DNA from: Micromonospora sp. HM5-17
GTDB lineage: Bacteria > Actinomycetota > Actinomycetes > Mycobacteriales > Micromonosporaceae
NCBI RefSeq assembly: GCF_003762835.1
Contig: NZ_RJWA01000006.1
Span: 124,001-188,000, forward strand
DNA length: 64,000 bases
Reading direction: 5' to 3'
The notes under the pieces were generated by a model. That model did no database searches. It was given only the letters and a program-made list of their open reading frames with translations, and had not been told where the DNA came from. Shown piece by piece: positions 1 to 9,715 of the stretch. Position numbers and translations under genes: made by a program. Each line of letters opens with the position of its first letter. The first letter of the stretch is position 1.

Positions 1-205
1 GCTCAACTTCCTCCGCCGCTCGGTCGCCGAGTACCGGCAGACCATCGTGATGGTCACCCACGACCCGGTCGCCGCCTCCTACGCCGACCGGGTCGTCTTC
101 CTCGCCGACGGCCAGATCGTCTCCGAGCTGGTCGAGCCGACCCCGGACACCGTGCTGGACACCATGAAGAAGCTCGACAGCCTCACCTCCGAGGCAGGTC
201 AGTGA
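1..205 (+). CDS. ABC transporter ATP-binding protein (C-terminal part, cut by window edge)
   Basis: Only the last 67 codons are present. They contain the ABC switch (H-loop) region VMVTHDP at about residues 17-23 of the fragment, followed by the usual strand and turn (YADRVVFLADGQIV). The MacB/LolD family uses this ATPase to power FtsX-type permeases. The TGA at 203-205 overlaps the ATG of the next gene by one base, so the two are translationally coupled and form one transporter. The Walker motifs lie upstream of the window. The substrate cannot be told. Confidence 0.9.
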   Translation, partial: LNFLRRSVAEYRQTIVMVTHDPVAASYADRVVFLADGQIVSELVEPTPDTVLDTMKKLDSLTSEAGQ

Positions 206-2757
206 TGCTGCGCACCACTCTGAAGAGTCTCCTCGCCCGCAAACTCCGGCTGGTCCTCTCCGGGCTGGCCGTCGTGCTCGGCGTCATGTTCGTCTCCGGC
301 GCCTTCGTTCTGACCGACACCCTCAGCCGGTCCTTCGACAGCCTGTTCAGCGACGCGTACGCCACCACCGACGTCGGGGTGAGCGCCAAGCCGAAGATCG
401 ACGTGGCCGAGTTGGAGGGCGAAGCGGTCCCCACCCCGTTCCCGGCCGCCACCCTCGATCGGGTCCGGGCGGTGCCCGGGGTGGCCGCGGCCACCGGAAG
501 CGTCACCGCCGACGGCGCCCAGGTGATCGGCAGCAACGGAAAGGTGTTGACCTCCTTCGGCCCACCGCAGATCGGTCTCAACTGGACCGGGGAGAACGAG
601 CTCGTCCAGCTCCGCACGGGGCGCGGCCCGACCGCCGACACCGAGGTGACGATCAACCAGGCCGTGGCCACGGCGGCGAAGCTCAGCGTCGGTGACCGCG
701 TCGCGGTGCTGACTCCGCACCGGCCCAAGCAGGAGTTCACCGTCGTCGGCATCTTCGGCTACAGCGGCAACCGGGACAGCCTCGGGGGCGTCCAGGAGGT
801 GGCGTTCACCGAACGGGTCGCGCAGGAGTCGATGGTCGGCCAGACCGGGGTCTACACGCAGATCTCGGTGAAGGCCGCCGACGGCGTCGACCCGGCGGTG
901 CTGCGGGACCGGGTGGCGGCGGCGCTCGGCGACGACTACGTGGTGAAGACCGGCGAACAGCTCTCCGCCGACGCCGCGGCCGGATTCGACGAGGCGCTCG
1001 GCTTCTTCAACAACATCCTGCTGGGCTTCGCCGGCGTGGCGCTCTTCGTCGGCGTCTTCCTGATCCTGAACACCTTCTCGATCATCGTCGCCCAGCGCAC
1101 CCGAGAACTGGCCCTGCTGCGGGCCATCGGGGCCGGACGCAGCCAGGTGATCGGGTCGGTGCTGACCGAGGCCGTGGTGATCGGCCTGATCGCCTCGGGG
1201 CTCGGGCTGGCCGCCGGCATCGGCGTCGGCGCCCTGCTGGCGTACGCCTTCGGACAGTTCGCCGGCGGCCTGCAACTGGCCGGCATCGGCGTACCGGTCA
1301 GTGCCGTGGTCAGCTCGTTCGTCGTCGGTCTGTTCGTCACCGTCGTCGCGGCGGTGCTGCCGGCGCTGCGGGCCGCCCGCATCCCCCCGGTGGCCGCGAT
1401 GCAGGACGTGGCGACGCCCGACCGGCCGCTGACCAGGATCACCACCGCCGGGGCGCTGGTCGCCGCGCTTGGCGGCGCCCTGCTGGCGCTGGGGCTGAGC
1501 GGCAACGCCGGCGACAACACACTGTGGACGGTGCTCGGCGGCGTGCTGCTGACGTTCATCGGGGTCGCGCTGCTGACCCCGATGATCAGCCGCCCGGTGG
1601 TCTCCCTCCTCGGCCGGCTGTTCGCCTGGTCCGTGCCGGGCAAGCTGGGCCGGCTCAACTCGGGCCGCAACCCGCGCCGTACCGCCATCACCGCCGCCGC
1701 CCTGATGGTCGGGATCGCCCTGGTCACCGGCGTGACCGTGATCCTGGACTCGGCCAAGAGCAGCGTCACGGCGCTGGCCGACGACACCATCCAGGCCGAA
1801 CTCGTCATCTCCGGGGCCCAGACCGGACCCCGGATACCGAGCTTCGAGCCGTCCGTGCTCGAGCGGGCCGCCGAGGTGCCCGGCGTGGCGACGGTCGCCG
1901 GGGTGTACGCCGATCAGGCGCAGATCGGAGGCAAGCGGACCTGGGTCCAGGCGACCAACGACGTCGCCGCGCTCCGGGAGATCTTCAAGGTCACCCCGAG
2001 CGCCGGCACCATCGACACACTCGGCCCGCAGCAGCTGTTGGTCGACTCGGATACCGCCGCGGAGCACGGACTGTCGGTCGGGGACACCGTGCCGGTGCAG
2101 CTGTCCCGCGGAGACGCGCGGACCTACACGGTGACCGGGATCTACGCCGAGTCCGACCTGTTCGGCGGGTTCGTGCTGCCGGTCGCGGCAACGGCCGACT
2201 TCGCACAGCCGAAACCGGTGCAGGCGTACCTGAAGCTCGCCCCGGGCGCCACCGTGGACCAGGTGATGCCGCAGATCGAGGCGCTGCTCGCGGACAGCCC
2301 CACCGTGTCGGTCGCCAACCGGGCCGAGTTCATCGAGCAGCAGACCAGCCAGTTCGACCAGCTCCTGATGATGATCCAGATCCTGCTCGCGCTGGCGATC
2401 GTGATCGCCGTACTCGGGATCGTCAACACCCTGGCGCTGTCGGTGCTGGAGCGGACCCGGGAACTGGGGCTGCTCCGGGCCATCGGGCTGCGTCGGGCCC
2501 AGACCATGCGGATGATCACGGTCGAGGCGGTGGTGATCTCGGTCTTCGGCGCGCTGCTCGGCGTGCTGGTCGGCACCGGACTCGGGGCGGCGGTGGTCCG
2601 CGCCCTGCGCGAGGAGGGCATCACCGACCTGGTGCTGCCGTGGACGGACATGGCCGTCTTCCTCGGCCTGGCGGCCGTGGTCGGAGTCGTCGCGGCGGTG
2701 CTGCCGGCGATCCGCGCCGCCCGACTCAACGTCCTCAATGCCATCGCACACGAGTAG
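205..2757 (+). CDS. FtsX-family ABC transporter permease
   Basis: This 850-residue membrane protein has the duplicated MacB/FtsX layout: an N-terminal membrane segment (residues about 15-38), a long extracytoplasmic domain, a block of three membrane helices (about 270-400), a central pair of helices, a second N-like helix (about 490-510), another outside domain and a final three-helix block (about 715-845). Both helix blocks carry the RTRELALLRAIGA or RTRELGLLRAIGL motif that couples to the ATPase. The start is taken as ATG 205, one base into the stop of the ATPase gene; a GTG lies directly before it. It probably exports a lipid, peptide or antibiotic, or acts on the cell envelope. The substrate is not visible. 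Confidence 0.92.
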   Translation: MLRTTLKSLLARKLRLVLSGLAVVLGVMFVSGAFVLTDTLSRSFDSLFSDAYATTDVGVSAKPKIDVAELEGEAVPTPFPAATLDRVRAVPGVAAATGSVTADGAQVIGSNGKVLTSFGPPQIGLNWTGENELVQLRTGRGPTADTEVTINQAVATAAKLSVGDRVAVLTPHRPKQEFTVVGIFGYSGNRDSLGGVQEVAFTERVAQESMVGQTGVYTQISVKAADGVDPAVLRDRVAAALGDDYVVKTGEQLSADAAAGFDEALGFFNNILLGFAGVALFVGVFLILNTFSIIVAQRTRELALLRAIGAGRSQVIGSVLTEAVVIGLIASGLGLAAGIGVGALLAYAFGQFAGGLQLAGIGVPVSAVVSSFVVGLFVTVVAAVLPALRAARIPPVAAMQDVATPDRPLTRITTAGALVAALGGALLALGLSGNAGDNTLWTVLGGVLLTFIGVALLTPMISRPVVSLLGRLFAWSVPGKLGRLNSGRNPRRTAITAAALMVGIALVTGVTVILDSAKSSVTALADDTIQAELVISGAQTGPRIPSFEPSVLERAAEVPGVATVAGVYADQAQIGGKRTWVQATNDVAALREIFKVTPSAGTIDTLGPQQLLVDSDTAAEHGLSVGDTVPVQLSRGDARTYTVTGIYAESDLFGGFVLPVAATADFAQPKPVQAYLKLAPGATVDQVMPQIEALLADSPTVSVANRAEFIEQQTSQFDQLLMMIQILLALAIVIAVLGIVNTLALSVLERTRELGLLRAIGLRRAQTMRMITVEAVVISVFGALLGVLVGTGLGAAVVRALREEGITDLVLPWTDMAVFLGLAAVVGVVAAVLPAIRAARLNVLNAIAHE

Positions 2758-2944
2758 CCCGCCCGTGGCGTGGGGGTAGCCACGGGTCGGTGCGGGGCGG
2801 CGTCCGCCGGAGACGCCGCCCCGCTGCCGTCCCGGCTCCGGCGCCCGCCACCCGGCGGAGCCACAGACCCGCCCCGGAGGTCGGGGAGACCCGGCGGCGG
2901 CACCGGGACGCGCGGTGGTCGGGGCGCCGCCGCGGTGGGCGCGG

Positions 2945-3622
2945 TCAGCGCGGCAGATCGAGCGGGGTCAGCAGGGTTCCCAGCAGCTCTAGGTCCACCC
3001 CCACCAGGCTCTCCAGCACGTGCACGCCCTCCGCCGGGTCGATCGGCAGCAGGCTCGGCACCCCGAGGACGGCGGCCCCCGCGGCCAGCGCGCTCGCCAC
3101 GCCGGCCGGCGAGTCCTCGATCGCCACGCACCGCTCCACCGGTACGTCCAGCAGCCGCGCCGCGGTCAGGTAGGGCGTCGGATCCGGCTTGTTCGCCGGC
3201 ACCTCGTCACCGCAGACCACGACGTCGAAGCTGTCCCGCCCCAGCGTCTCCAACGCCACCTCGACCAGCCTGCGACGGCTCGAGGTGACCAGCGCGGTCG
3301 GAATCGGTACCGCGCGAACCGCCTCCAGCAGGGCCAGGGCCCCGGGACGCCAGCGCAGCTCGGTGAGGAACAGCTCGGCCACCCGGTTCTCCAGCCACTC
3401 CGCGCTGGCCGCCGGATCCCGCCACGGCTGGCCGAGATCCGTGTGCAGGATCTCCATCGAGACGGCCATGTTGGTCCCGACCATGGCGAGCCGGGCCGAC
3501 TCGGAGAGCGTCCCCCCGTAGTGCGCGGCGAGTTCCTGCAACCCGATCTCCCACAGCCGCTCACTGTCCACCAGGGTGCCGTCCATGTCGAAGAGCACGG
3601 CGGCGGGATACTGGCCGTTCAG
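2945..3622 (-). CDS. HAD-superfamily hydrolase (beta-phosphoglucomutase/phosphatase-like)
   Basis: The N terminus carries HAD motif I, FDMDGTLVDS, with the nucleophile Asp and the acid/base Asp two residues later. Motif II is TSSRR in the LVTSSRRRLVEVALETLG stretch, and motif III/IV is KPDPTPYL followed by AIEDSPAGVASALAAG. This is the subfamily I phosphatase and phosphoglucomutase fold with an inserted helical cap. The start is uncertain. A GGGAGG Shine-Dalgarno sits just before CTG 3622, which puts motif I about ten residues in as in relatives. In-frame GTGs at 3721 and 3745 would add a non-conserved extension and have poor ribosome sites. Substrate unknown. Confidence 0.85.
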   Translation of the reverse strand: MNGQYPAAVLFDMDGTLVDSERLWEIGLQELAAHYGGTLSESARLAMVGTNMAVSMEILHTDLGQPWRDPAASAEWLENRVAELFLTELRWRPGALALLEAVRAVPIPTALVTSSRRRLVEVALETLGRDSFDVVVCGDEVPANKPDPTPYLTAARLLDVPVERCVAIEDSPAGVASALAAGAAVLGVPSLLPIDPAEGVHVLESLVGVDLELLGTLLTPLDLPR

Positions 3623-3807
3623 GACGCCTCCCAGACGCAGGCGGTACGGGTATGGCCCGATCCTGCCAACCCCGGCCGGCCGCGCCCCGGCGTCGACCGC
3701 CAACTGTGGTGGACACCTCACTTTCGGGCCCGGTGCGCCCGCCACCGACGTACCGACCCGGAAACGCCGCCGAGGCCACGGTCACAGGTCGGCCGCCGGG
3801 GCCGCGG

Positions 3808-4557
3808 TCACAGGTCACAGGCGTCGAGAGACTTCTGGAAGCCGCCGAAGAAGGCCGAGGCCCGCTGCTCGGCGGTGCCGTGCGCGTCCTCGGCGAACCA
3901 CGGCTGGCCCGGCTCGTCGGCGACCGCCTGCAGCCCCTCGCGCAACTCGTCCAGGTCCCCGTCGTCCAGAATCAGCGCGCCGGACCGCACCGAGTCGCCG
4001 AGGTACGCCCCGGCCATGCAGTCGGCCTGGAGTTCCTGCTGGATCGTGTAGTCGTACCGGATGCCGAGCCGGACCTGGATGCCGTGCGCGTACTCGTGGC
4101 CGAGCAGGTAGTACAGGAACGCGTCACCGATCTTCCGAAACGCGGCCACCGCCCACATGACGTCGTACGCGATGAAGTCGCCCCGGGAGCAGTAGACGGC
4201 GTTGTTCCGGGGCAGCCCCGTCCCCGCGCAGGCGACCTCGCCCTCCCTCCGGTACGCGGTGACGTTCCGGATCGGCCGAAACGACTCCCCCAACGCCGCG
4301 AACTGTTCGGCCCAGTACCGTTCGGCGAGCCGGACCGCGCCGACGATGTCCCGCTCGAACTCCTCCACCGACATGGTGCCGTCGGCCCCGGCGTCGGCTG
4401 CCTCCGCCCCGGTCACCGGCGCCGAGGCGGTCGGTGGCGGCGGAGCCTCCGGCCCGGCAGTCCGCCCGCGGGGACCGACGAAGCAGCCGCCGCCGATGAG
4501 CACGGCCAGAACCAGCCCGACCAGACACCACCGGTCGGTACGACGCGACGGACGCAT
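3808..4557 (-). CDS. Neutral zinc metallopeptidase, predicted lipoprotein (YpfJ-like)
   Basis: The 249-residue product begins with basic residues, a hydrophobic stretch and a lipobox-like LIGGGC (Cys at about 25), so it is probably a lipoprotein exported to the outer face of the membrane. The metal site is HEYAH at residues 154-158 (HExxH), with the downstream QELQADCMAG segment typical of this family providing the third ligand region. A Pro/Ala-rich linker follows the lipobox. The start ATG 4557 has an excellent GGGGAGG ribosome site six bases upstream. Family members are predicted proteases of unknown substrate. It stands alone between the HAD gene and metH. Confidence 0.82.
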   Translation of the reverse strand: MRPSRRTDRWCLVGLVLAVLIGGGCFVGPRGRTAGPEAPPPPTASAPVTGAEAADAGADGTMSVEEFERDIVGAVRLAERYWAEQFAALGESFRPIRNVTAYRREGEVACAGTGLPRNNAVYCSRGDFIAYDVMWAVAAFRKIGDAFLYYLLGHEYAHGIQVRLGIRYDYTIQQELQADCMAGAYLGDSVRSGALILDDGDLDELREGLQAVADEPGQPWFAEDAHGTAEQRASAFFGGFQKSLDACDL

Positions 4558-4783
4558 TCGATCCTCCCCAGCTTGCCGGCGGACACCGGCACCCGTATGG
4601 CGGCGGCCGGGCGCGACCACGCGCGGCGGGCGCCGACACCTGGCACCAAGTATCCGCACCGCCGCCAACCCGCCCGGCGGCGCAGGGCGGGCGCGACCAG
4701 CACACCGCCGCGGCCGTACCCGGACAGCTCCGGGTACGGCCCGGGGACGCGGGCCCGGGTTACCGGGCGGCGAGACGGGCACG

Positions 4784-7700
4784 TTACCGGGCGGTGAAGT
4801 AGGCGGCCTCGGGGTGGTGCACCACGATGGCGTCGGTCGCCTGCTCCGGCTCCAGCTGGAACTCCTCCGACAGCCGTACCCCGATCCTCCCCGCGTCGAG
4901 CAGCGCCACGACCTTCGCCCGGTCCGCCAGCTCGGGGCAGGCCGGATACCCGAACGCGTACCGGCAACCCCGGTAGTCGGTACGGAGCAGTCCGGTCAGC
5001 TCCGCCGGGTCGGCGTCGCCGACGGTACCGCCGCTCGGCAGCGCCAGCTCGGCCCGGATCCGCCGGTGCCAGTACTCGGCCAGCGCCTCGGTGAGCTGCA
5101 CCGACAGTCCGTGCACCTCCAGGTAGTCGCGGTAGGAGTTCGCGGCGAAGAGCTTCGCGGCGTACTCGCCGACCGGCTGGCCGACGGTGACGAGCTGCAG
5201 GGCGACCACGTCCAGCTCGTCGCCCCGGGGGCGGAAGAAGTCGGCCAGGCAGAGCCGCCGCTCCCGGCGCTGCCGGGGAAAGGTGAAGCGGGCCCGCTCC
5301 ACGACACCGTCGGGGTCCAACACCACCAGGTCGTTTCCCTCGGAGTAGGCCGGGAAGTAGCCGTACACCACCGCCGCCTCCAGGACCCGGTCGGCGGCGA
5401 GCCGGTCCAGCCAGTACCGCAGCCGGGGTCGACCCTCCGTCTCCACCAGTTCCTCGTACGTCGGACCCGAGCCGTCCCGCGACCCGCGCAGGCCCCACTG
5501 GCCGAGGAACGTCGCTCGCTCGTCCAGCAGCGCCGCGTACTCGGCCAGTGGGACGCCCCGGACCACCCGGGTGCCGAAGAACGGCGGAACCGGCACCTCC
5601 ACGTCGGTGGCCACGTCGGAGCGGACGGAGGTGTCGGTGAGCGGGGGCAGCGCCTCGGCCACCGCGGCCCGGGTACGGTCCCGGCGTGCCCGCCGCGCCG
5701 CCAGTACCGCCTGTCGGTCGGCGTCGACCACCGGAGGGCCACCACGCTTCGCCGCCATCAGCCGGTCCATCAGGGCCAGCCCCTCGAAGGCGTCCCGGGC
5801 GTAGTACACCTGGCCCGGGTACCGGGCCCGCAGGTCGTCCTCGACGTACCCGCGGGTCAGGGCGGCGCCGCCGAGCAGCACCGGCCACCGGTCGGCGACG
5901 CCCCGGGTCGCCATCTCGGCGAGGTTCTCCCGCATCACCACCGTGCTCTTCACGAGCAGCCCGGACATCCCGATCGCGTCCGCGTCGTGCTCCTCCGCCG
6001 CGCGCAGGATGGCGTCGATCGGCTGCTTGATCCCGAGGTTGACCACCTCGTAGCCGTTGTTGGTCAGGATGATGTCGACGAGGTTCTTGCCGATGTCGTG
6101 CACGTCCCCCTTGACGGTGGCGAGGACGATCCGGCCCTTGCCGCCGCCGTCCGCCCTCTCCATGTGCGGTTCGAGATGGGCGACCGCGGCCTTCATCACC
6201 TCCGCCGACTGGAGTACGAACGGCAGCTGCATCCGACCGGCCCCGAAGAGGTCGCCGACCACCCTCATCCCGTCCAGCAGCAGGTCGTTGATGATCGACA
6301 GGGCGGAACGGGCGCCCAGGGCCGCGTCCAGGTCAGCCTCGAGGCCACCGCGCTCGCCGTCGACGATCCGCCGCTTCAGGCGCTCGTCCAGCGGCAGCGC
6401 GGCCAGTTCCTCGGCCCGGCCGGACCGCGCGGTGGCGGCGTCCATCCCCGCAAAGAGCGCGATGAACCGCTCAACGGGGTCGTGGCCCGGCCGACGCCGG
6501 TCGTAGACCAGGTCGAGCGCGGCCTCCCGCTGCTCGTCCGGGATCCGCGACATCGGCAGGATCTTGCTGGCGTGCACGATGGCACTGGTCAGTCCCGCCT
6601 GGACACACTCGTGCAGGAAGACCGAGTTGAGCACCTGCCGGGCGGCGGGGTTCAGCCCGAACGAGACGTTCGAGATCCCCAGGATGAAGTTGACCCCGGG
6701 ATACCGGCGCCGCACCTCCCGGATCGCCTCGATCGTCTCGACGGCGTCCCGCCGGGTCTCCTCCTGGCCGGTGGCGACCGGAAACGTCAGGCAGTCGACG
6801 AGGATGTCCTCACGGCGCATCCCCCACCGGCCGGTGAGGTCGTCGATCAGCCGGCTGGCGACCCGGACCTTCCACTCCGCCGTCCGGGCCTGGCCCTCCT
6901 CGTCGATGGTCAGCGCGACCACCGCGGCGCCGTGCTCGGCGACCAGCGACATCACCCGGGCGTACCGGGAGTCGGGGCCGTCGCCGTCCTCGAAGTTGAC
7001 CGAGTTGACCACGCAGCGGCCGCCGAGCAGTTCCAGCCCCGCCTCGAGCACCGCCGGCTCGGTCGAGTCCAGCACGATCGGCAGGGTGGAGGCGGTGGCG
7101 AACCGGCCGGCGAGTTCCCGCATGTCGCGTACGCCGTCGCGGCCGACGTAGTCGACACAGAGGTCGAGCAGGTGTGAACCGTCCCGGGCCTGGTCCCGGG
7201 CCAGCTCGACGCAGGCCTGCCAGTCCTGCGCCAGCATCGCCTCCCGGAAGGCCCGGGAGCCGTTGGCGTTGGTCCGCTCCCCCACGAGCAGTACGCTGGC
7301 GTCCTGGGCGAACGGCACCGCGTGGTAGAGGCTCGACGCCCCCGGCTCCGGCTCCGGCGAGCGGGCCACCGGGGCCACGCCGCCCAGCCGCTCCGCCACG
7401 GCCCGGATGTGCTGCGGCGTCGTACCGCAGCAGCCGCCCACCAGGGTGAGCCCGTACTCGGCGACGAACCGCTCCAGCGCGTCGGCCAGCTCGGTCGGGG
7501 TCAGCGGGTAGCGGGCACCGTCGGCGGTCAGCTCGGGCAGCCCGGCGTTGGGCATCACCGACAGCGGCACGCGGGCGTGTCGGGACAGGTACCGCAGGTG
7601 CTCGGTCATCTCCGCGGGACCGGTCGCGCAGTTCAGCCCGACGAGGTCGACGCCGAGCGGCTCCAGGGCGGTCAACGCGGCCCCGATCTCGGTGCCGAGC

Positions 7701-8296
7701 AGCATGGTGCCGGTGGTCTCGACGGTGACGTGGCAGATCAGCGGCACGTCCCGGCCGGCCTCGGCCGCCGCCCGCCGGGCACCGGCCACCGCCGCCCTGA
7801 CCTGGAGCAGGTCCTGGCAGGTCTCGACGATCAGGGCGTCGACCCCGCCGGCCAGCAGCCCGGCGGCAGCACACCGGTACGCCTCGCGCAGTTCCCGGTA
7901 CGTCACGTGCCCCAGGGTCGGCAGCTTCGTCCCCGGGCCGATCGCGCCGAGGACGTAGCGCGGACGCTCCGGGGTGGCGAACGCGTCGGCGGCCTGCCGG
8001 GCCACCCGCGCCCCGGCCTCGGCCAGCTCGGCGATCCGGTCCTCGATTCCGTACTCCCGTAGCGCCGAGAGGTTGGCGCCGAACGTGTTCGTCTCCACGC
8101 AGTCCGCGCCGGCGGCCAGGTACGCGTCGTGGATCCCCCGGACGACGTCCGGACGGGTGACGTTGAGGATCTCGTTACACCCCTCGTGGCCCGCGAAGTC
8201 GTCCAGGGTGAGGTCGGCCGCCTGCAGCATCGTGCCCATCGCGCCGTCGGCGACGAGGACCCGGTCGGCGAGTGCGTCCAGTAACGGGATCGGCAC
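4784..8296 (-). CDS. metH: Cobalamin-dependent methionine synthase
   Basis: The enzyme transfers the methyl group of 5-methyltetrahydrofolate to homocysteine through methylcobalamin in the cytoplasm. All four modules are visible in 1170 residues. The homocysteine domain (1 to about 320) has zinc-ligand cysteines in GLNCATGP (about 222) and GGCCGTTP (about 287-288). The folate domain (about 330-600) follows, then the cap and the cobalamin domain with the signature DVHDIG (His733). The AdoMet reactivation domain (about 860-1170) ends with YRFGYP-like and FFTAR segments. GTG 8296 is chosen because MPIPLLDALADRVLVADGAMG matches the family N terminus; 26 further in-frame codons upstream look non-conserved. 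No cobalamin riboswitch was recognised upstream. Confidence 0.97.
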   Translation of the reverse strand: MPIPLLDALADRVLVADGAMGTMLQAADLTLDDFAGHEGCNEILNVTRPDVVRGIHDAYLAAGADCVETNTFGANLSALREYGIEDRIAELAEAGARVARQAADAFATPERPRYVLGAIGPGTKLPTLGHVTYRELREAYRCAAAGLLAGGVDALIVETCQDLLQVRAAVAGARRAAAEAGRDVPLICHVTVETTGTMLLGTEIGAALTALEPLGVDLVGLNCATGPAEMTEHLRYLSRHARVPLSVMPNAGLPELTADGARYPLTPTELADALERFVAEYGLTLVGGCCGTTPQHIRAVAERLGGVAPVARSPEPEPGASSLYHAVPFAQDASVLLVGERTNANGSRAFREAMLAQDWQACVELARDQARDGSHLLDLCVDYVGRDGVRDMRELAGRFATASTLPIVLDSTEPAVLEAGLELLGGRCVVNSVNFEDGDGPDSRYARVMSLVAEHGAAVVALTIDEEGQARTAEWKVRVASRLIDDLTGRWGMRREDILVDCLTFPVATGQEETRRDAVETIEAIREVRRRYPGVNFILGISNVSFGLNPAARQVLNSVFLHECVQAGLTSAIVHASKILPMSRIPDEQREAALDLVYDRRRPGHDPVERFIALFAGMDAATARSGRAEELAALPLDERLKRRIVDGERGGLEADLDAALGARSALSIINDLLLDGMRVVGDLFGAGRMQLPFVLQSAEVMKAAVAHLEPHMERADGGGKGRIVLATVKGDVHDIGKNLVDIILTNNGYEVVNLGIKQPIDAILRAAEEHDADAIGMSGLLVKSTVVMRENLAEMATRGVADRWPVLLGGAALTRGYVEDDLRARYPGQVYYARDAFEGLALMDRLMAAKRGGPPVVDADRQAVLAARRARRDRTRAAVAEALPPLTDTSVRSDVATDVEVPVPPFFGTRVVRGVPLAEYAALLDERATFLGQWGLRGSRDGSGPTYEELVETEGRPRLRYWLDRLAADRVLEAAVVYGYFPAYSEGNDLVVLDPDGVVERARFTFPRQRRERRLCLADFFRPRGDELDVVALQLVTVGQPVGEYAAKLFAANSYRDYLEVHGLSVQLTEALAEYWHRRIRAELALPSGGTVGDADPAELTGLLRTDYRGCRYAFGYPACPELADRAKVVALLDAGRIGVRLSEEFQLEPEQATDAIVVHHPEAAYFTAR

Positions 8297-8598
8297 GATT
8301 CTCAGGCTAGTTTGCGACAGGGTCGGTAACCGAGAGTAGGCACACCGTGCCGCAAGGTGTACTCTGGGCGACAATCACCCGGTGTGTCCCCGACCGTCGG
8401 GATCCGGGCCGACGGAGCTGCCCCGGTGTGCCGCCGGCGGCCGGCCGGCGCGGCCAGCGGGCCGGTCCCGGATCCGGGACGTAGGCTGACGGACGTGAGG
8501 GACAACAGGGACGGCAGCACCAGGAACCCCGGGGGGACCACCGCACGGCAGGACCACGCCCGGCGGTCCGGCGACGCGACGTATGCGGGGGGTAGGGC
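8297..8598. other. Divergent intergenic region between metH and the PAC2 gene
   Basis: This 302-base spacer must hold the promoters of both neighbours. I see no conserved riboswitch fold, RNA gene or convincing open frame here. Overlapping short frames on both strands have no ribosome sites or recognisable sequence. Confidence 0.5.
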
Positions 8599-9468
8599 GT
8601 GACCGAGTTCGACGGCTTGCCCGTACTACGCTCGCCGGTCGCGGTAGCGGCCTTCGAGGGCTGGAACGACGCGGCGGACGCCTCGACGGCGGCGGTGGAG
8701 CACCTCGAGCAGGTCTGGCAGGCCCGCCAGGTCGCCGCGCTGGATCCGGAGGACTTCTACGACTTCCAGGTGAGCCGGCCGACGATCACGATGTCCGACG
8801 GCGAGACCCGCCGGATCGAGTGGCCGACGACGCGGTTCATGGTGGCGCGGCCGCCCGGCACCGACCGGGACGTGGTGCTGATCCGGGGCATCGAGCCGAG
8901 CATGCGGTGGCGGACCTTCTGCGAGCAGGTGCTGGAGGTGTGCCACAGCCTGGAGGTCGACCGGATCGTCCTGCTCGGCGCGCTTCTGGCCGACGTGCCG
9001 TACACCCGACCGCTGCCGATCAGCGGCAGCGCCTCGGACAAGGACGCGGCCCAGCGCTACCAGCTCACCCCGACCCGCTACGACGGTCCGACCGGCATCG
9101 TGGGGGTGCTACACGAGGCGGCCACCCGGGCCGAGGTCGAGGCCGTCTCGTTCTGGGTCCACGTGCCGCACTACGCGAACAACCCCCCGTGTCCCAAGGC
9201 GACCCTCGCCCTCCTGCACCGGGTCGAGGAGGTGCTCGACCTGCCGGTGCCGATGGCGGACCTGGCGGAGGAGGCCGCCGAGTGGGAGCAGCGGGTCCGG
9301 GCCGCCGCCGAGCAGGACGCCGAGCTCGGCGAGTACGTCCGCGAGCTGGAGGAACGGGTCGGTGACGCGGGTATCCAGCCGCTGACCGGCGACGAGATCG
9401 CCCAAGAGTTCGAGAAGTATCTGCGCCGCCGGGGCGGCTCCGCCGGGCCCACCGCCGGCTCCTGGTGA
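8599..9468 (+). CDS. PAC2 family protein (proteasome-assembly-chaperone-like fold)
   Basis: The 289-residue product starts at GTG 8599 behind a G-rich ribosome site. The N-terminal block (VAAFEGWNDAADASTAAVEHL) and the central ILIRGIEPSMRWRTF and LGALLADVPYTRPLP segments are typical of the actinobacterial PAC2 family. These proteins share the fold of eukaryotic proteasome assembly chaperones; in mycobacteria and streptomycetes their exact role is not settled. The C-terminal third is acidic and helical. The gene is monocistronic and is followed directly by a strong terminator. Confidence 0.88.
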   Translation: MTEFDGLPVLRSPVAVAAFEGWNDAADASTAAVEHLEQVWQARQVAALDPEDFYDFQVSRPTITMSDGETRRIEWPTTRFMVARPPGTDRDVVLIRGIEPSMRWRTFCEQVLEVCHSLEVDRIVLLGALLADVPYTRPLPISGSASDKDAAQRYQLTPTRYDGPTGIVGVLHEAATRAEVEAVSFWVHVPHYANNPPCPKATLALLHRVEEVLDLPVPMADLAEEAAEWEQRVRAAAEQDAELGEYVRELEERVGDAGIQPLTGDEIAQEFEKYLRRRGGSAGPTAGSW

Positions 9469-9476
9469 CACCACCA

Positions 9477-9524
9477 CCCCGTCCGCCGGCGCGGTTCGGC
9501 TGTCGCCGGCGGACGGGGTTTTTG
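9477..9524 (+). terminator. Rho-independent terminator after the PAC2 gene
   Basis: A perfect 15-base-pair stem (left arm 9477-9491, right arm 9504-9518, both starting or ending in CCCCGTCC/GGACGGGG) closes a 12-base loop and is followed by a run of five T. Confidence 0.93.
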
Positions 9525-9559
9525 TTGCCGGCTGTCGGGCTGGTCACTGCGCGTACTGC

Positions 9560-9694
9560 ATCCTAGGAACCTAGCTGTAAGAAAAGAACGCGACCGTGAC
9601 CATGGTGCGGCACGCGCCGTCACCGGCGACGATCCGAGAGGCGGCGTGGCGCGGTGTTCCAGATCGCGACGCCTCTATCATCCTAGGAGCCTAC
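9560..9694. promoter_or_regulatory. Paired CTAGG-type palindromes, candidate operators of the GntR gene
   Basis: The 14-mer ATCCTAGGARCCTA occurs twice, at 9560-9573 and 9680-9693. The core of each is an inverted repeat: CTAGG-AA-CCTAG (9563-9574) and TAGG-AG-CCTA (9684-9693). The two are 120 bases apart, and the second is 22 bases before the GntR start codon. Autoregulation by the GntR protein, possibly with looping, is the simplest reading. Confidence 0.6.
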
Positions 9695-9715
9695 GTCGAG
9701 AAAGGAGTGTCCCTC

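Noticed and set aside
199-2751. 850-codon minus-strand open frame opposite the FtsX permease
   Set aside because: It mirrors the real gene; its translation is a run of His, Asp, Gly and Arg typical of the antisense of GC-rich coding DNA.
4202-7177. Long plus-strand frame opposite metH and the zinc peptidase gene
   Set aside because: It crosses two real genes on the other strand and has no domain, start or ribosome site.
8297-8598. Cobalamin or SAM riboswitch upstream of metH
   Set aside because: I could not find the conserved B12-box or S-box segments in the spacer.
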